From IMG/VR virus record IMGVR_UViG_3300048592_001369, positions 1 through 53,375 of that record: 53,375 nt of DNA. One strand, given 5' to 3'. The position numbers and the translations under genes were made by a program. Source of the DNA: a virus. This document shows, piece by piece, positions 13,626-21,100 of this stretch. Each line of letters begins with the position of its first letter. Positions within the stretch are counted from its first letter, which is position 1. The notes below the pieces were generated by a model. It was not told the DNA's origin. It worked only from the letters and a program-made list of their open reading frames with translations, and did no database searches.

Positions 13626-13659
13626 GGGGTCGATGGGGGGTGAGCCGCGGAGGCTCACG

Positions 13660-14016
13660 ATGCAGCAGGAGATTCGAGAGGAGATCAGGATCGCGCTCTG
13701 GCGGATGCTCGATGAGGTCGACGGCTACGAGGCCTTCGCCTCCGCCATCGCAGCGGTGAAGGCGTGGGACTCGAGCCCTCGGACCTGGCTCTCCATCGTC
13801 TCGCGATGGACGAGCTCGTCGGATCCGCGCGACGTCCCGGGCTGGGCGCTCGCCGTCGCGCAGCGCACGCTCGTCCCTATGGGGGCGCGCGATCGGATCG
13901 CACCGATCCAGGCGCGCGTCGCCTACGAGGTGCAGCAGGCGGCCGAGGACTCGCCGCGTCGCGCTCCCATGGCGCGCGTACGACGGGGCGCGAGCTCGGC
14001 GAGGAGGCCGGCATGA
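13660..14016 (+). CDS. Hypothetical early protein, helical
   Basis: A 118-residue protein from ATG 13660 with GGAGG seven bases upstream (an ATG at 13633 is possible but poorer). It begins MQQEIREEIRIALWRMLDEV and is mostly helical, with a tryptophan-containing segment SPRTWLSIVSRWTSS and a basic tail. It is the first of a run of overlapping plus-strand genes. No domain recognised. Confidence 0.55.
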   Translation: MQQEIREEIRIALWRMLDEVDGYEAFASAIAAVKAWDSSPRTWLSIVSRWTSSSDPRDVPGWALAVAQRTLVPMGARDRIAPIQARVAYEVQQAAEDSPRRAPMARVRRGASSARRPA

Positions 14017-14105
14017 TGCTCGGGCACCGGCGCACAGGTCGCGCGAGCGCGCGCGGGGCGGGAAGTGGCGGCAGTCAGAGAGACTGCTGGAGGAAGAGAC
14101 GGTGA
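14013..14105 (+). CDS. Possible 30-residue coupled ORF
   Basis: ATG 14013 overlaps the preceding stop as ATGA, and its own stop overlaps the next start as GTGA. It encodes a short Arg/Gly/Ser-rich peptide. The perfect overlaps favour translation, but the composition is not protein-like. It also spans a small hairpin (CAGTC/GACTG near 14070). Confidence 0.35.
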   Translation: MMLGHRRTGRASARGAGSGGSQRDCWRKRR

Positions 14106-14326
14106 TCCGGGACCCGCGGCTCACGGACGTCGGCACCGAGCCTCGCCATGGTGATCGGTGCAACTGCGTGGTCTGCGACCTGCGTCGCGACCTCGATGGC
14201 CACGTGCGCTGCCGCGCGTGCGGGACATGGTTCCCGCGCTCGCCGGTCTCGGGTGAGGTCGCCGCGACGCACTGCCCGGAGTGCAGCGCGCCCGCCGAAA
14301 CCCGGCACCGGGGAGCGGACCGGTGA
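14102..14326 (+). CDS. Small zinc-finger-like protein
   Basis: A 74-residue protein from GTG 14102 with GGAGGAAG upstream. It has CNCVVC, CRACGTWFPRS and CPEC, enough cysteines for one or two zinc sites. Such proteins are frequent in phage early regions and may bind nucleic acid. Overlaps both neighbours by 4 bp. Specific role unknown. Confidence 0.6.
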   Translation: MIRDPRLTDVGTEPRHGDRCNCVVCDLRRDLDGHVRCRACGTWFPRSPVSGEVAATHCPECSAPAETRHRGADR

Positions 14327-14649
14327 GCGCCGGGGCCGCCCGCCAGGTGAGAATCGAGGGGATCGTCTCGGACGAGGTGACCCGCGCCCTCGAACGGCTC
14401 ACCGCGGAGAGCCCACGCGCGCAGGTGGAAATTCGCCTCGAGGACGGCTCGCGGCTGCTGAGAGCCGTGGCATCGCACGTCGCGGTTCTCGGCAGCGAAC
14501 GGACGAAGGCCGGGGTCATGATCGAGGTCATTTTGATCCTCTCGCCGCCGGCGCCATGCCCTGCGCGGAGTCCGGAGAGGGGGATGGCCGCGTTCGAGGA
14601 AGGGCTGCCGGAGATCGCGAAGCGGCAGCGTGTCGGGAGACGCCGGTGA
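14323..14649 (+). CDS. Hypothetical early protein
   Basis: A 108-residue protein from GTG 14323 (GGGAG upstream, GTGA overlap). The N-terminal two thirds look like a compact alpha/beta unit (ARQVRIEGIVSDEVTRALER, then VEIRLEDGSRLLRAV). No membrane segment is seen. No family recognised. Confidence 0.5.
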   Translation: MSAGAARQVRIEGIVSDEVTRALERLTAESPRAQVEIRLEDGSRLLRAVASHVAVLGSERTKAGVMIEVILILSPPAPCPARSPERGMAAFEEGLPEIAKRQRVGRRR

Positions 14650-15338
14650 CGAGGCGGCTCTCGCGAGTAGCGACCACCGATATCGACGTGATCGAGCTGT
14701 CCGTCGACGAGGCGGTGGCACTGCGCTGGGAGCGCGTGGAGGAGGCGTTCGAAGGTGAGTCGCTGCGCGAGCTTTACGCCTCGCTCATCGACGCGATCTG
14801 CTGCCTGCGGGAGACGCAGCGCCAGGGACACAGGCTGCGTCCGCTGCTGATCGAGACGCCGGCGGCAGTCCGGTTCGTGAGTGCGGAGCCGCTACTCGGG
14901 CCGGTGGACCTACTGATCGCAGCGTTGAATGGGACCGACTCATTCGCGGATATGGCCGGGATCCGCTGGGTGATCGTCGGCGGAGAATCGGGCCATCACG
15001 CGCGGCAGTGCGACGTCGCGTGGATCCGCCGAGTCGTCAATGACTGCCGACGCGCAAAGGTGCCGTGTTTCGTTAAGCAGCTCGGCGCTCGGCCATACGA
15101 GGAAGTACGCGACGACGAGGGGCCGCGCGAAGTCGCTGCGTGGTGGAACCTTGACGGATGGCCTGAGGATCGCGTCTTGTGGGATGACGCCGGGGAGTGC
15201 TGGCTGCCGCGCCTGCGCGACCTCAAAGGCGCGGACCCGTCCGAGTGGCCGGATGACCTTCGCGTCCGGGAGTCTCCTACGGGCAGGACGGAGGACGATC
15301 GCGGCGGTGTCCACGCGAGCGAAGAGGGCCTGATCTGA
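14646..15338 (+). CDS. DUF5131 (phage Gp37/Gp68-like) protein lacking its N-terminal half
   Basis: A 230-residue protein whose last 150 residues match the C-terminal half of DUF5131: ETPAAVRFVSAEPLLGPVDL, IRWVIVGGESGHHARQCDVA, KVPCFVKQLG and a closing DPSEWPDDLRVRE. Complete members begin with a cysteine-rich radical-SAM-like half (WNPxxGC and CYA motifs) that is absent here. Residues 1-70 instead hold an unrelated helical segment. GTG 14646 overlaps the previous stop. The function of DUF5131 is not established; without the cysteine half this copy may be non-catalytic. Confidence 0.7.
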   Translation: MTRRLSRVATTDIDVIELSVDEAVALRWERVEEAFEGESLRELYASLIDAICCLRETQRQGHRLRPLLIETPAAVRFVSAEPLLGPVDLLIAALNGTDSFADMAGIRWVIVGGESGHHARQCDVAWIRRVVNDCRRAKVPCFVKQLGARPYEEVRDDEGPREVAAWWNLDGWPEDRVLWDDAGECWLPRLRDLKGADPSEWPDDLRVRESPTGRTEDDRGGVHASEEGLI

Positions 15339-15368
15339 CGCGCGCGAGCGCTTGAAAGGGGGGGTGGG

Positions 15369-16352
15369 GTGCCGGCGAGAGTCATCCGCGGGGAGATCAA
15401 CGCGAGTCGCTCGCTTGCGCGTGTGAGCATGGAGGCGGAGTTGACTTTCCGCGCGCTCGTGACGGCCGTCGACGACTACGGACGCTACGACGCAGACCCC
15501 CTTATGTTGAAGGCGGCGCTGTTTCCGCGTAGGACGAACGTGACCCCGGAGCACGTCGCCACCTGGCTCGCAGAGCTCGGCGATGAAGGCTGCGTGCAGA
15601 TCTACACCGTGGACGGAGTCGCCTACCTCTGGCTCACGGGGTGGGAAAAACACCGGGGAAACGCGCGTCGGTCCGCCGTATCGCGTTTCCCCGCACCTCC
15701 AGCGGATTCAGCGGTATCCCCGGGAAATCCGAGAGACTACGATCCGCAGCTGGAGGACACTCCGGAGCTTCTGGGAGATTCTGGGAGCTTCCCGGAGGTC
15801 TCCGGAGCTTCCGGGATATTCCCGGAAATCCGGGAGATTCCCGGAGATCCGTCCGAGAATCGGGAATCGGGAATCGGGAATCGGGAATCGAGAGTGTCCG
15901 GGAAGGAGCGCGCTGCCGCGCGCTCGCCGGCTGGCCGCTCCGCGGCTGCGCCGGCCGAGTGGGCTCTGGAGGCAGCCGGAAGCCTGAGGCAGAGCGTCGA
16001 GCGGCGTTGTCGCGGCGCACCGTTGCCGGAGTCCCTCGTCTCGTGGGCGCGGGAGCTGGAGCGCATCCGTGCGCCGACCGAGGCCGTGCAGGAGGCCCTG
16101 CGCTGGTACGTGGCGGAGGCTCGCGACGGGGACCGCTACTTGCCCGAGTGCCGCAGCGGTCGCGCGTTTCGAGCGAAGTACGACCAGGTGCTGGCCGCAC
16201 GTCGACGCGAGCGGCTGCCGGAGGGACCGACGAAACCCGGGCCGAAGGGCGCAGCGTACCAGCCGTTCAAGGCCGCGCCGCGGGAGGGGGGCATTGCGAA
16301 CGTGGGGGGGGCCATCAAGAACCTGCTGCGCGATGCAGCAGAAGGCCGATGA
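15369..16352 (+). CDS. Replication initiator, lambda O-like
   Basis: A 327-residue protein. The N-terminus is the winged-helix fold typical of phage replisome organisers: INASRSLARVSMEAELTFRA, DDYGRYDADPLMLKAALFPR, then a YLWLTGWEKHRG motif. A low-complexity middle (110-185) is encoded by DNA repeats, and a conserved C-terminal helical region follows (200-327). Initiators of this type bind origin repeats, often inside their own gene, and recruit helicase. GTG 15369 has AGGGGGG upstream. No helicase or loader gene is recognisable nearby, so host replication proteins are probably recruited directly. Confidence 0.75.
   Translation: MPARVIRGEINASRSLARVSMEAELTFRALVTAVDDYGRYDADPLMLKAALFPRRTNVTPEHVATWLAELGDEGCVQIYTVDGVAYLWLTGWEKHRGNARRSAVSRFPAPPADSAVSPGNPRDYDPQLEDTPELLGDSGSFPEVSGASGIFPEIREIPGDPSENRESGIGNRESRVSGKERAAARSPAGRSAAAPAEWALEAAGSLRQSVERRCRGAPLPESLVSWARELERIRAPTEAVQEALRWYVAEARDGDRYLPECRSGRAFRAKYDQVLAARRRERLPEGPTKPGPKGAAYQPFKAAPREGGIANVGGAIKNLLRDAAEGR
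15761..15890. repeat. Decamer and heptamer repeat array inside the initiator gene (candidate origin)
   Basis: From 15761 to about 15850 the DNA repeats with a 10-bp period; units resemble YCSGGAGMTT (for example TCCGGAGCTT, CTGGGAGATT, CTGGGAGCTT). At 15857-15890 follows GAATCGG in nearly five head-to-tail copies. Neither period is a multiple of three over the decamer part, so the protein sequence is not periodic there, which points to selection on the DNA. Lambda-type origins sit in the same place, between the two halves of O. The region is also locally less GC-rich. Confidence 0.65.
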
Positions 16353-16452
16353 GAAGCGGGAGACCCGCGAGGGGGGTCGCGGGATGGACGTGGCGCGCGG
16401 CATCGTGCGTGGACTCGGATCGAGGCTGACGGGGGAGGGAGGCGCGGCGTGA
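16333..16452 (+). CDS. Possible 39-residue coupled ORF
   Basis: A basic peptide frame from ATG 16333, overlapping the initiator's 3' end, with its stop overlapping the next start as GTGA. A later ATG at 16384 has a good GAGGGGG site and would give 22 residues. No domain recognised; kept because of the coupling. Confidence 0.35.
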   Translation: MQQKADEKRETREGGRGMDVARGIVRGLGSRLTGEGGAA

Positions 16453-16964
16453 GGTTCACCGACGCGAACCGTGCTGCGCAGGCCTATCTGCGCCTCTGGG
16501 GGCGTGTCGCGTCGCCTGCGGCGCAGCGATTGACGGTGACAGCTGGCGAGAGGCCGGCTGACGAGTGCCCTCGATGCCATGGAGTGGATTCCTTCCTCTC
16601 GCGAGATCGGCGGACCGCAATGCCTCTCTTGCGCTGTCACCGATGCGGAACCCCGTGGCCTATCGAACTCGCCGAGGTGCCGCGGCAACGCATCGCGGGA
16701 GGCCGCGCGATCAGCTACGAAGCGGCGCTGCTCAACCTCGCGACCCTCGGCGCGATCTTTGGACGGCTCGGGATCTGGGAGAGGCGTGTTCTGCTGCTCG
16801 CGGCGGTGGGGGACCTCTCGCTCGCGGCGATCGTCGAGGAGTGCGCGCGCCGCTGGCCGTGGCGCACGCAGGCTTGGACGCTCTACCGCGTGCGCTCGGA
16901 CTTGCGCGATGCGCGGTCTCGGCTCGAAGATCTCCTGCGCAGGCGCGGCATGCTCGAGACGTGA
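16449..16964 (+). CDS. Zinc-ribbon helical protein, possible late regulator
   Basis: A 171-residue protein from GTG 16449. It has a zinc ribbon (ECPRCHG, then LRCHRCGTPW) followed by helices including LLLAAVGDLSLAAIVEECAR and TLYRVRSDLRDARSRLEDLL, which could form a sigma-region-4-like HTH. Its place near the end of the early region matches where lambda-like phages keep Q-type antiterminators or other late activators. Q identity is not demonstrated by sequence. Confidence 0.5.
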   Translation: MRFTDANRAAQAYLRLWGRVASPAAQRLTVTAGERPADECPRCHGVDSFLSRDRRTAMPLLRCHRCGTPWPIELAEVPRQRIAGGRAISYEAALLNLATLGAIFGRLGIWERRVLLLAAVGDLSLAAIVEECARRWPWRTQAWTLYRVRSDLRDARSRLEDLLRRRGMLET

Positions 16965-16977
16965 GTGGGGGGGGGCG

Positions 16978-17304
16978 ATGCGGGTTCGCTGGGAGGATCC
17001 GAAGGCGAGAGACGAGATCAGCCGCCGGGTCGCGACGGTAATCGGTGAGAGGCGCGACCTCGCGGGTTGGGCTCCAACCGAGAACGTCGCGCAGGCAGTG
17101 TCGGCGGCGCAGCAGATTGCACTTCGATGGGGAGCCTCCTTCCTGCTCGAACTCGGACGGGATAACTGGTGGCGCGCCGTCTTCGCGGTGGAGGAGGCAG
17201 GTGTCAGGGTTGCTGCTGGCGGCGCCACCCCGTGCCATGAGATCTGCGAGGCGATCCTGCGTCTGCACGAGACGCCGCTCGTGCCCAAGGAGCCCGAGGA
17301 GTGA
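16978..17304 (+). CDS. Hypothetical protein
   Basis: A 108-residue protein from ATG 16978, just after a G-rich run that provides the ribosome-binding site. It is helical (ENVAQAVSAAQQIALRWGAS) with a C-terminal CHEICEAILRLHE segment. Its stop overlaps a GTG of the next gene. No family recognised. Confidence 0.5.
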   Translation: MRVRWEDPKARDEISRRVATVIGERRDLAGWAPTENVAQAVSAAQQIALRWGASFLLELGRDNWWRAVFAVEEAGVRVAAGGATPCHEICEAILRLHETPLVPKEPEE

Positions 17305-17306
17305 CA

Positions 17307-17555
17307 ATGAGCGAGGCGCATGCGCCCCATGCGCGGAAGCGAGACATCCGCAGGCGGAAGGTGGAGGCGGTCATCATCGAGGGGCGAGACCTGTCCCCGA
17401 TCGAGGCCTCGGCCTTGCTCGGCGTGTCGGTTAAGACCGTGTACCGACTCCTCGACGCGGGGAAGCTCGAGTCGTACGCCATCGGTAGGCGGCTCATCCG
17501 CATCCGGCGCGAGAGCCTCGACGACTACCGGCGCGGTGGAAGACCGAGCAAGTAG
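17307..17555 (+). CDS. HTH_17 excisionase-family DNA-binding protein
   Basis: An 82-residue protein with a basic N-terminus and a clear HTH_17: LSPIEASALLGVSVKTVYRL, then LDAGKLESYAIGRRLIRIRR and ESLDDYRR. ATG 17307 is preceded by GAGGAG at five bases; GTG 17301 is also possible. It is the last gene before the repeat-rich gap in front of the late genes, so it may regulate that junction. Confidence 0.7.
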   Translation: MSEAHAPHARKRDIRRRKVEAVIIEGRDLSPIEASALLGVSVKTVYRLLDAGKLESYAIGRRLIRIRRESLDDYRRGGRPSK

Positions 17556-17560
17556 GAAAT

Positions 17561-17650
17561 GTCCACTCGTGGGGGCGCGAGTCCACTCCTGGGTGTTCCC
17601 GCGCGGCGTTGCTGTCCACTCCTGTCCACTCCTGGGTATTCCCGCGCGGG
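17561..17650. repeat. Direct repeats between early and late regions
   Basis: GTCCACT occurs at 17561, 17581, 17614 and 17624. The copies at 17581-17606 and 17624-17649 extend to 26-bp repeats that differ at one base and end in GCGCGG. The palindrome CCCGCGCGGG closes the array at 17641-17650. No gene fits here. Candidates are a packaging-protein binding site, a late-regulator site or an origin. Confidence 0.65.
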
Positions 17651-17659
17651 CGCTACCAG

Positions 17660-17689
17660 TTGACGGCTCGAAGCGACTTCAGGTAGGAC
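17660..17689 (+). promoter_or_regulatory. Candidate late promoter
   Basis: TTGACG at 17660-17665, an 18-bp spacer and TAGGAC at 17684-17689 form a plausible sigma70-type promoter pointing into the morphogenesis genes. It lies 10 bp after the direct repeats and 21 bp before the first late gene. The -10 match is only moderate. Confidence 0.45.
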
Positions 17690-17710
17690 TCCCCACGATG
17701 GGGGACGCTC

Positions 17711-18277
17711 ATGCGAGTGTCGGTCGCCATCGAGGCGCAGCGGGTCCGGCGGGCGCTGGCGGGTCTTTCGCAAGCCACGTCGAACCGGGCGATCGTCCGC
17801 GCGCTCAACCGCGCGGTCAGGTCGACGCGGACGGAAGGGGCGCGCATCGCCGGTGGGAGCAAGGGCGAGCTGATGCTCCCGTACAAACGCGCGCTCCAAG
17901 CGTTCCAGGTGAAGAAGGTGACACCTGGCGGGCATCTCGCGCAAGCCGAGATCATCGTAGAACCGCGGCCACAGGAGATCTTCTTCTTCCAGGCACGGGC
18001 GACCCCTCGATACGGCGGGGTGACGTTCAAGATCAAGCGCGGTGGCCGGCGGAGCCTCGTGAAGGGCGCGTTCATCGCGACACTCGGCCCGAAGACGACC
18101 GTCTTCCGACGCGTTGGGTCGGCGCGGTTGCCGGTCCAAATGCTCTTCACCTCGAGCGTCTTGCAGCTCTTCAAGCGCGAGCAGCTGAGAGAGCGACTCA
18201 AGGCGGCGGCGGTGAAGGGGTTCACCCGCGAGGCCCAGCATCAGGTGCGCCGCGCACTCCAAGGCCAAGCGCCGTGA
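17711..18277 (+). CDS. Minor tail protein Z-like
   Basis: A 188-residue basic protein matching the prophage minor tail protein Z family: NRAIVRALNRAVRSTRTEGA, then FKIKRGGRRSLVKGAFIATL and VFRRVGSARLPVQMLF. In lambda, gpZ acts in tail completion. ATG 17711 has GGGGGA upstream. Here the gene precedes the terminase genes instead of lying after the head-joining genes, an unusual position. It is separated from terminase by about 170 bp. Confidence 0.75.
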   Translation: MRVSVAIEAQRVRRALAGLSQATSNRAIVRALNRAVRSTRTEGARIAGGSKGELMLPYKRALQAFQVKKVTPGGHLAQAEIIVEPRPQEIFFFQARATPRYGGVTFKIKRGGRRSLVKGAFIATLGPKTTVFRRVGSARLPVQMLFTSSVLQLFKREQLRERLKAAAVKGFTREAQHQVRRALQGQAP

Positions 18278-18447
18278 CGGCACGGCGACGCATGCACGCG
18301 CTCAGAAAATCCGTGGTACGGCGGACAGTTAGCCTTAGGCCGCGGTGTGTCTGGGTCCTACCCACCACAATTCCCCGCGGGTGCCCATGGAGCGCAAGAA
18401 ACGCCTAGTTTCAGAGGGGCGTAGGGCTTCCGAAAGTCGGGGGCGGA
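18278..18447. other. Non-coding stretch before terminase (possible cos region)
   Basis: No ORF is credible in these 170 bp. Two CCGCGG sites (18340-18345, 18375-18380) bracket a small GGGT-CCT-ACCC hairpin at 18353-18363, giving an imperfect stem-loop. A second short inverted repeat (CCTA/TAGG) follows around 18400. In lambda-type genomes cos lies directly in front of the small terminase gene, so this is the most likely packaging site. No cleavage sequence can be recognised by eye. Confidence 0.35.
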
Positions 18448-19074
18448 ATGCCCACACACAAGGCCGACCTCTCCCGACTCTCCATCACGCAGATCGCGGA
18501 ACTGACGGGTCGCGCGAAAGAGACCGTCTCCCGGTTGCTGCGCGCGGCGGGAGTCTCGCCAGCAGACCAAGACGGCCGGACCCTCTACTTCGACCCCCGG
18601 GTCGCGTTGCCCGTGGTGTTCGAGGTCGGCCAAGGCCTGAGTCTCGACGCCGAGCGCGCGCGGCTCGCCAAGGAGCAGGCAGACGCGAAGGCGATGGAGA
18701 ACGCCGTCACGCGCGGCGAACTCCTCTCGCGGACCGAGCAGGAGGGGCTTCTCGTCGCGGTCGCAACCACGATTCGCGGCGCACTGCTCGCGTTTGAAGC
18801 GCGCCTCGCCCCGGCACTCGACGGCGCCGCGACGATCGCGCAGCGAGCTGTCGTGATCCGAGAGCACGTCCATGAAGCGCTTTCCGCACTGGCCGGACTG
18901 GGCGGCGTCGCTCACGGCGTTGGCGGCGCCGCAGAATCTCTCGACGGCATTGACGGCGTTGGCGGCGATGCGCCCGCCGCCGAAGAGGACAGCGAGCGAG
19001 TGGGCCGACGCCGAGCGCGTGCTCAGCCCCGAGGCCAGCGCCGAACGCGGCCCGTGGAGAACGAGCCGGGCTGA
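18448..19074 (+). CDS. Terminase small subunit, Nu1-like
   Basis: A 208-residue protein with an N-terminal HTH (LSITQIAELTGRAKETVSRL, then LRAAGVSPADQDGRTLYFDP) and a helical dimerisation/TerL-binding region, LSLDAERARLAKEQADAKAM. Nu1-type subunits bind cos and recruit the large subunit. ATG 18448 is supported by the family start. The last 68 codons overlap the large-subunit gene in another frame, and their codon bias is weaker, so the conserved part ends near residue 145. Confidence 0.75.
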   Translation: MPTHKADLSRLSITQIAELTGRAKETVSRLLRAAGVSPADQDGRTLYFDPRVALPVVFEVGQGLSLDAERARLAKEQADAKAMENAVTRGELLSRTEQEGLLVAVATTIRGALLAFEARLAPALDGAATIAQRAVVIREHVHEALSALAGLGGVAHGVGGAAESLDGIDGVGGDAPAAEEDSERVGRRRARAQPRGQRRTRPVENEPG

Positions 19075-20881
19075 GTATCTGCGCGAGTTCATGGATGCCA
19101 TCTCCGACCCAGAGATTCCCGAGGTGATTGGGATCTTCGCGTCGCAGATGGGCAAGACCGAGGCAGTGAACTGCTGCATCGGCCACAACATCACGGACGA
19201 TCCGGCTCCCACGCTGGTCGTTCACCCGACCGTGGACGCGGCGGAGACATGGTCGAAGGACCGGCTCGCCCCAATGCTGCGCGACACGCCATGCCTGCGC
19301 GGAAAGGTCCGCGATCCGAAGTCACGCGACAGCGGGAACACGATCCTTCACAAGGTCTTCGATGGCGGTCACCTGACGGCGGTGGGAGCGAACGCGCCAA
19401 TCGGGCTTTCGGCGCGGCCGATCCGCAGGGTCTACGGAGATGAGCTCGATCGCTTCCCGCAAAGTGCGGGTCCAGAAGGGGACCCTGCCGCGCTCGCGCG
19501 CCGGCGAACGGCGAAGTTCTGGAACCGGAAGATCGTCTGGACGACGTCGCCTGGAATCAAGGCGACGTCGAGGTCATGGAGGCTCTGGGAGAAGTCCGAC
19601 CAGCGGTACTACTTCGTCCCGTGCCCTGATTGCGGCCAAGAACAGACGCTCCGTTGGGAACGGGTGATCTGGGAGAAGAGCCCGGGCGGCGAGCACAGGC
19701 CGGAGACGGCGGTCTACGCCTGCGAGCAGTGCGGCTCCGCGTGGTCCGACGTCAAGCGCCGCGCGTCGGTGCGTTGGGGCAGATGGCGCGCGACGAAGCC
19801 CTTTCGTGGGATCGCAGGCTTTCGGATCAACTGCCTCTACGACCCGTTCGAGAGTCGCTCCCTCGCGGACTTCGTCCAGGAATGGCTCGACTGCCAGGGG
19901 GATCCACAGCTCCTCAAGGTCTTCGTCACCACTATGCTCGCCGAATGGTGGGAGGGCGACGATGGCGAGATCGCCGAGGAAGAAGCCCTCCTCGCTCGAA
20001 GGGAGGCATATCCGCACGACAGCGAGGGGCCCATGGTGCCGGCGGGGGCGGCGATCCTCACCGCGAGCGCCGACGTTCAGGACGATCGGATTGAAGTCAA
20101 GTGTGTGGGGTGGGGCCGCGGCCAGGAGTGCTGGGTCCTCGAGCGCCAGGTTCTATACGGCGACCCGTCGACGGACGCGGTCTGGGACGCGGTGGACGAG
20201 TTCTTTCTCCGGGAGCGGCGCAGTGCGGCGGGCTTCCCGCTCTTCGTTCGGGCATGGTGTCTCGATACCGGAGGACACCACACGCTCCAAGCGTATGCGT
20301 TCGTCCGCAAGCGCGGTCGTGCGCTCCGAACGATGCCCGATGGCACTCGGCAGATGGGCTTCGCGGTGCGCGGCGCCGGGGGGCCCGGCAAGGTGTGGCC
20401 CGACTCGGCAAGCACGAAGAACAAGGGCAAGGTCCCGCTCTACACGCTGCGGGTCGATGCCGCAAAGGACACGCTGGCCAAGCGCCTCGGCATCGAGGAG
20501 CCGAGCGCGGGTTTCATCCACTTCGGGCTCGATTTCGATCCGGAGTATTTCAAGGGGCTCACGGCCGAGCGGCCGATCACGAAGTACCGGCGCGGCTTCC
20601 CGTTTCGCGAGTGGATCAAGGTGCACGCGCGAAACGAGCCGTGGGACTTGCTCGTCTACGCCTACGCAGCGCTACTCGGTCTCATCGCGAAGGGCCTGCG
20701 GTTCGAGCACGAGGTCGAATCACACGCGGCACGGCTGGCGGCATCGAGCGCCCCAGGCGCAGCTCCGGTGAGGTCGAGGGTCCCCGCCGGTGCCGAGCCT
20801 CCGCCGGCAGCCGCGGCGCCTCCGTCTTCACCGGGAGCCTCATGGATGGGCCGACGCACACAGGGCTGGTGGCGGAGGTGA
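18872..20881 (+). CDS. Terminase large subunit, GpA family
   Basis: A 669-residue packaging ATPase-nuclease. Residues 40-75 carry the family opening RTASEWADAERVLSPEASAE. Walker A is SQMGKTE (91-97), Walker B VYGDE (187-191). A zinc-binding pair CPDC/CEQC follows (about 250-290). The nuclease domain shows SADVQDDRIEV and WCLDTGGHHTLQAYA. Length matches lambda gpA (641). It cuts concatemers at cos and pumps DNA into the prohead. ATG 18872 keeps strong codon bias; a later ATG at 18968 is possible. The C-terminal 60 residues are Ala/Pro-rich. Confidence 0.93.
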   Translation: MKRFPHWPDWAASLTALAAPQNLSTALTALAAMRPPPKRTASEWADAERVLSPEASAERGPWRTSRAEYLREFMDAISDPEIPEVIGIFASQMGKTEAVNCCIGHNITDDPAPTLVVHPTVDAAETWSKDRLAPMLRDTPCLRGKVRDPKSRDSGNTILHKVFDGGHLTAVGANAPIGLSARPIRRVYGDELDRFPQSAGPEGDPAALARRRTAKFWNRKIVWTTSPGIKATSRSWRLWEKSDQRYYFVPCPDCGQEQTLRWERVIWEKSPGGEHRPETAVYACEQCGSAWSDVKRRASVRWGRWRATKPFRGIAGFRINCLYDPFESRSLADFVQEWLDCQGDPQLLKVFVTTMLAEWWEGDDGEIAEEEALLARREAYPHDSEGPMVPAGAAILTASADVQDDRIEVKCVGWGRGQECWVLERQVLYGDPSTDAVWDAVDEFFLRERRSAAGFPLFVRAWCLDTGGHHTLQAYAFVRKRGRALRTMPDGTRQMGFAVRGAGGPGKVWPDSASTKNKGKVPLYTLRVDAAKDTLAKRLGIEEPSAGFIHFGLDFDPEYFKGLTAERPITKYRRGFPFREWIKVHARNEPWDLLVYAYAALLGLIAKGLRFEHEVESHAARLAASSAPGAAPVRSRVPAGAEPPPAAAAPPSSPGASWMGRRTQGWWRR

Positions 20882-20884
20882 TCG

Positions 20885-21097
20885 ATGGCGGATGCCTCAA
20901 CTGTTCAGGGTGAGATCGAGGCACTGCGCGCAGCCTACGCGAAGGGGATCCGCCGCGTCTCATACCAGGGGAATACGGTCGAGTACACCGATGGCGCGGA
21001 CATGCTGCAGAGGATCCGCTACCTCGAGCGCCTCCTCGCCGAGCTCTTGTCGGCGCCGAAACCCCGGGTTGGCTATCTCCAGCACGGTCGCGGCTAG
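20885..21097 (+). CDS. Head-tail joining protein, gpW-like
   Basis: A 70-residue protein of the gpW type: EIEALRAAYAKGIRRVSYQG, then VEYTDGADMLQRIRYLERLL. In lambda gpW plugs the portal after packaging. The start is set by a perfect ribosome-binding sequence GGAGGTGATC just upstream. It lies between terminase and portal, the conserved place for gpW. Confidence 0.85.
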   Translation: MADASTVQGEIEALRAAYAKGIRRVSYQGNTVEYTDGADMLQRIRYLERLLAELLSAPKPRVGYLQHGRG

Positions 21098-21100
21098 GCC

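Noticed and set aside
15857-15890. GAATCGG tandem repeats as a CRISPR array
   Set aside because: Units are 7 bp with no spacers; they are simple tandem repeats within the initiator gene.
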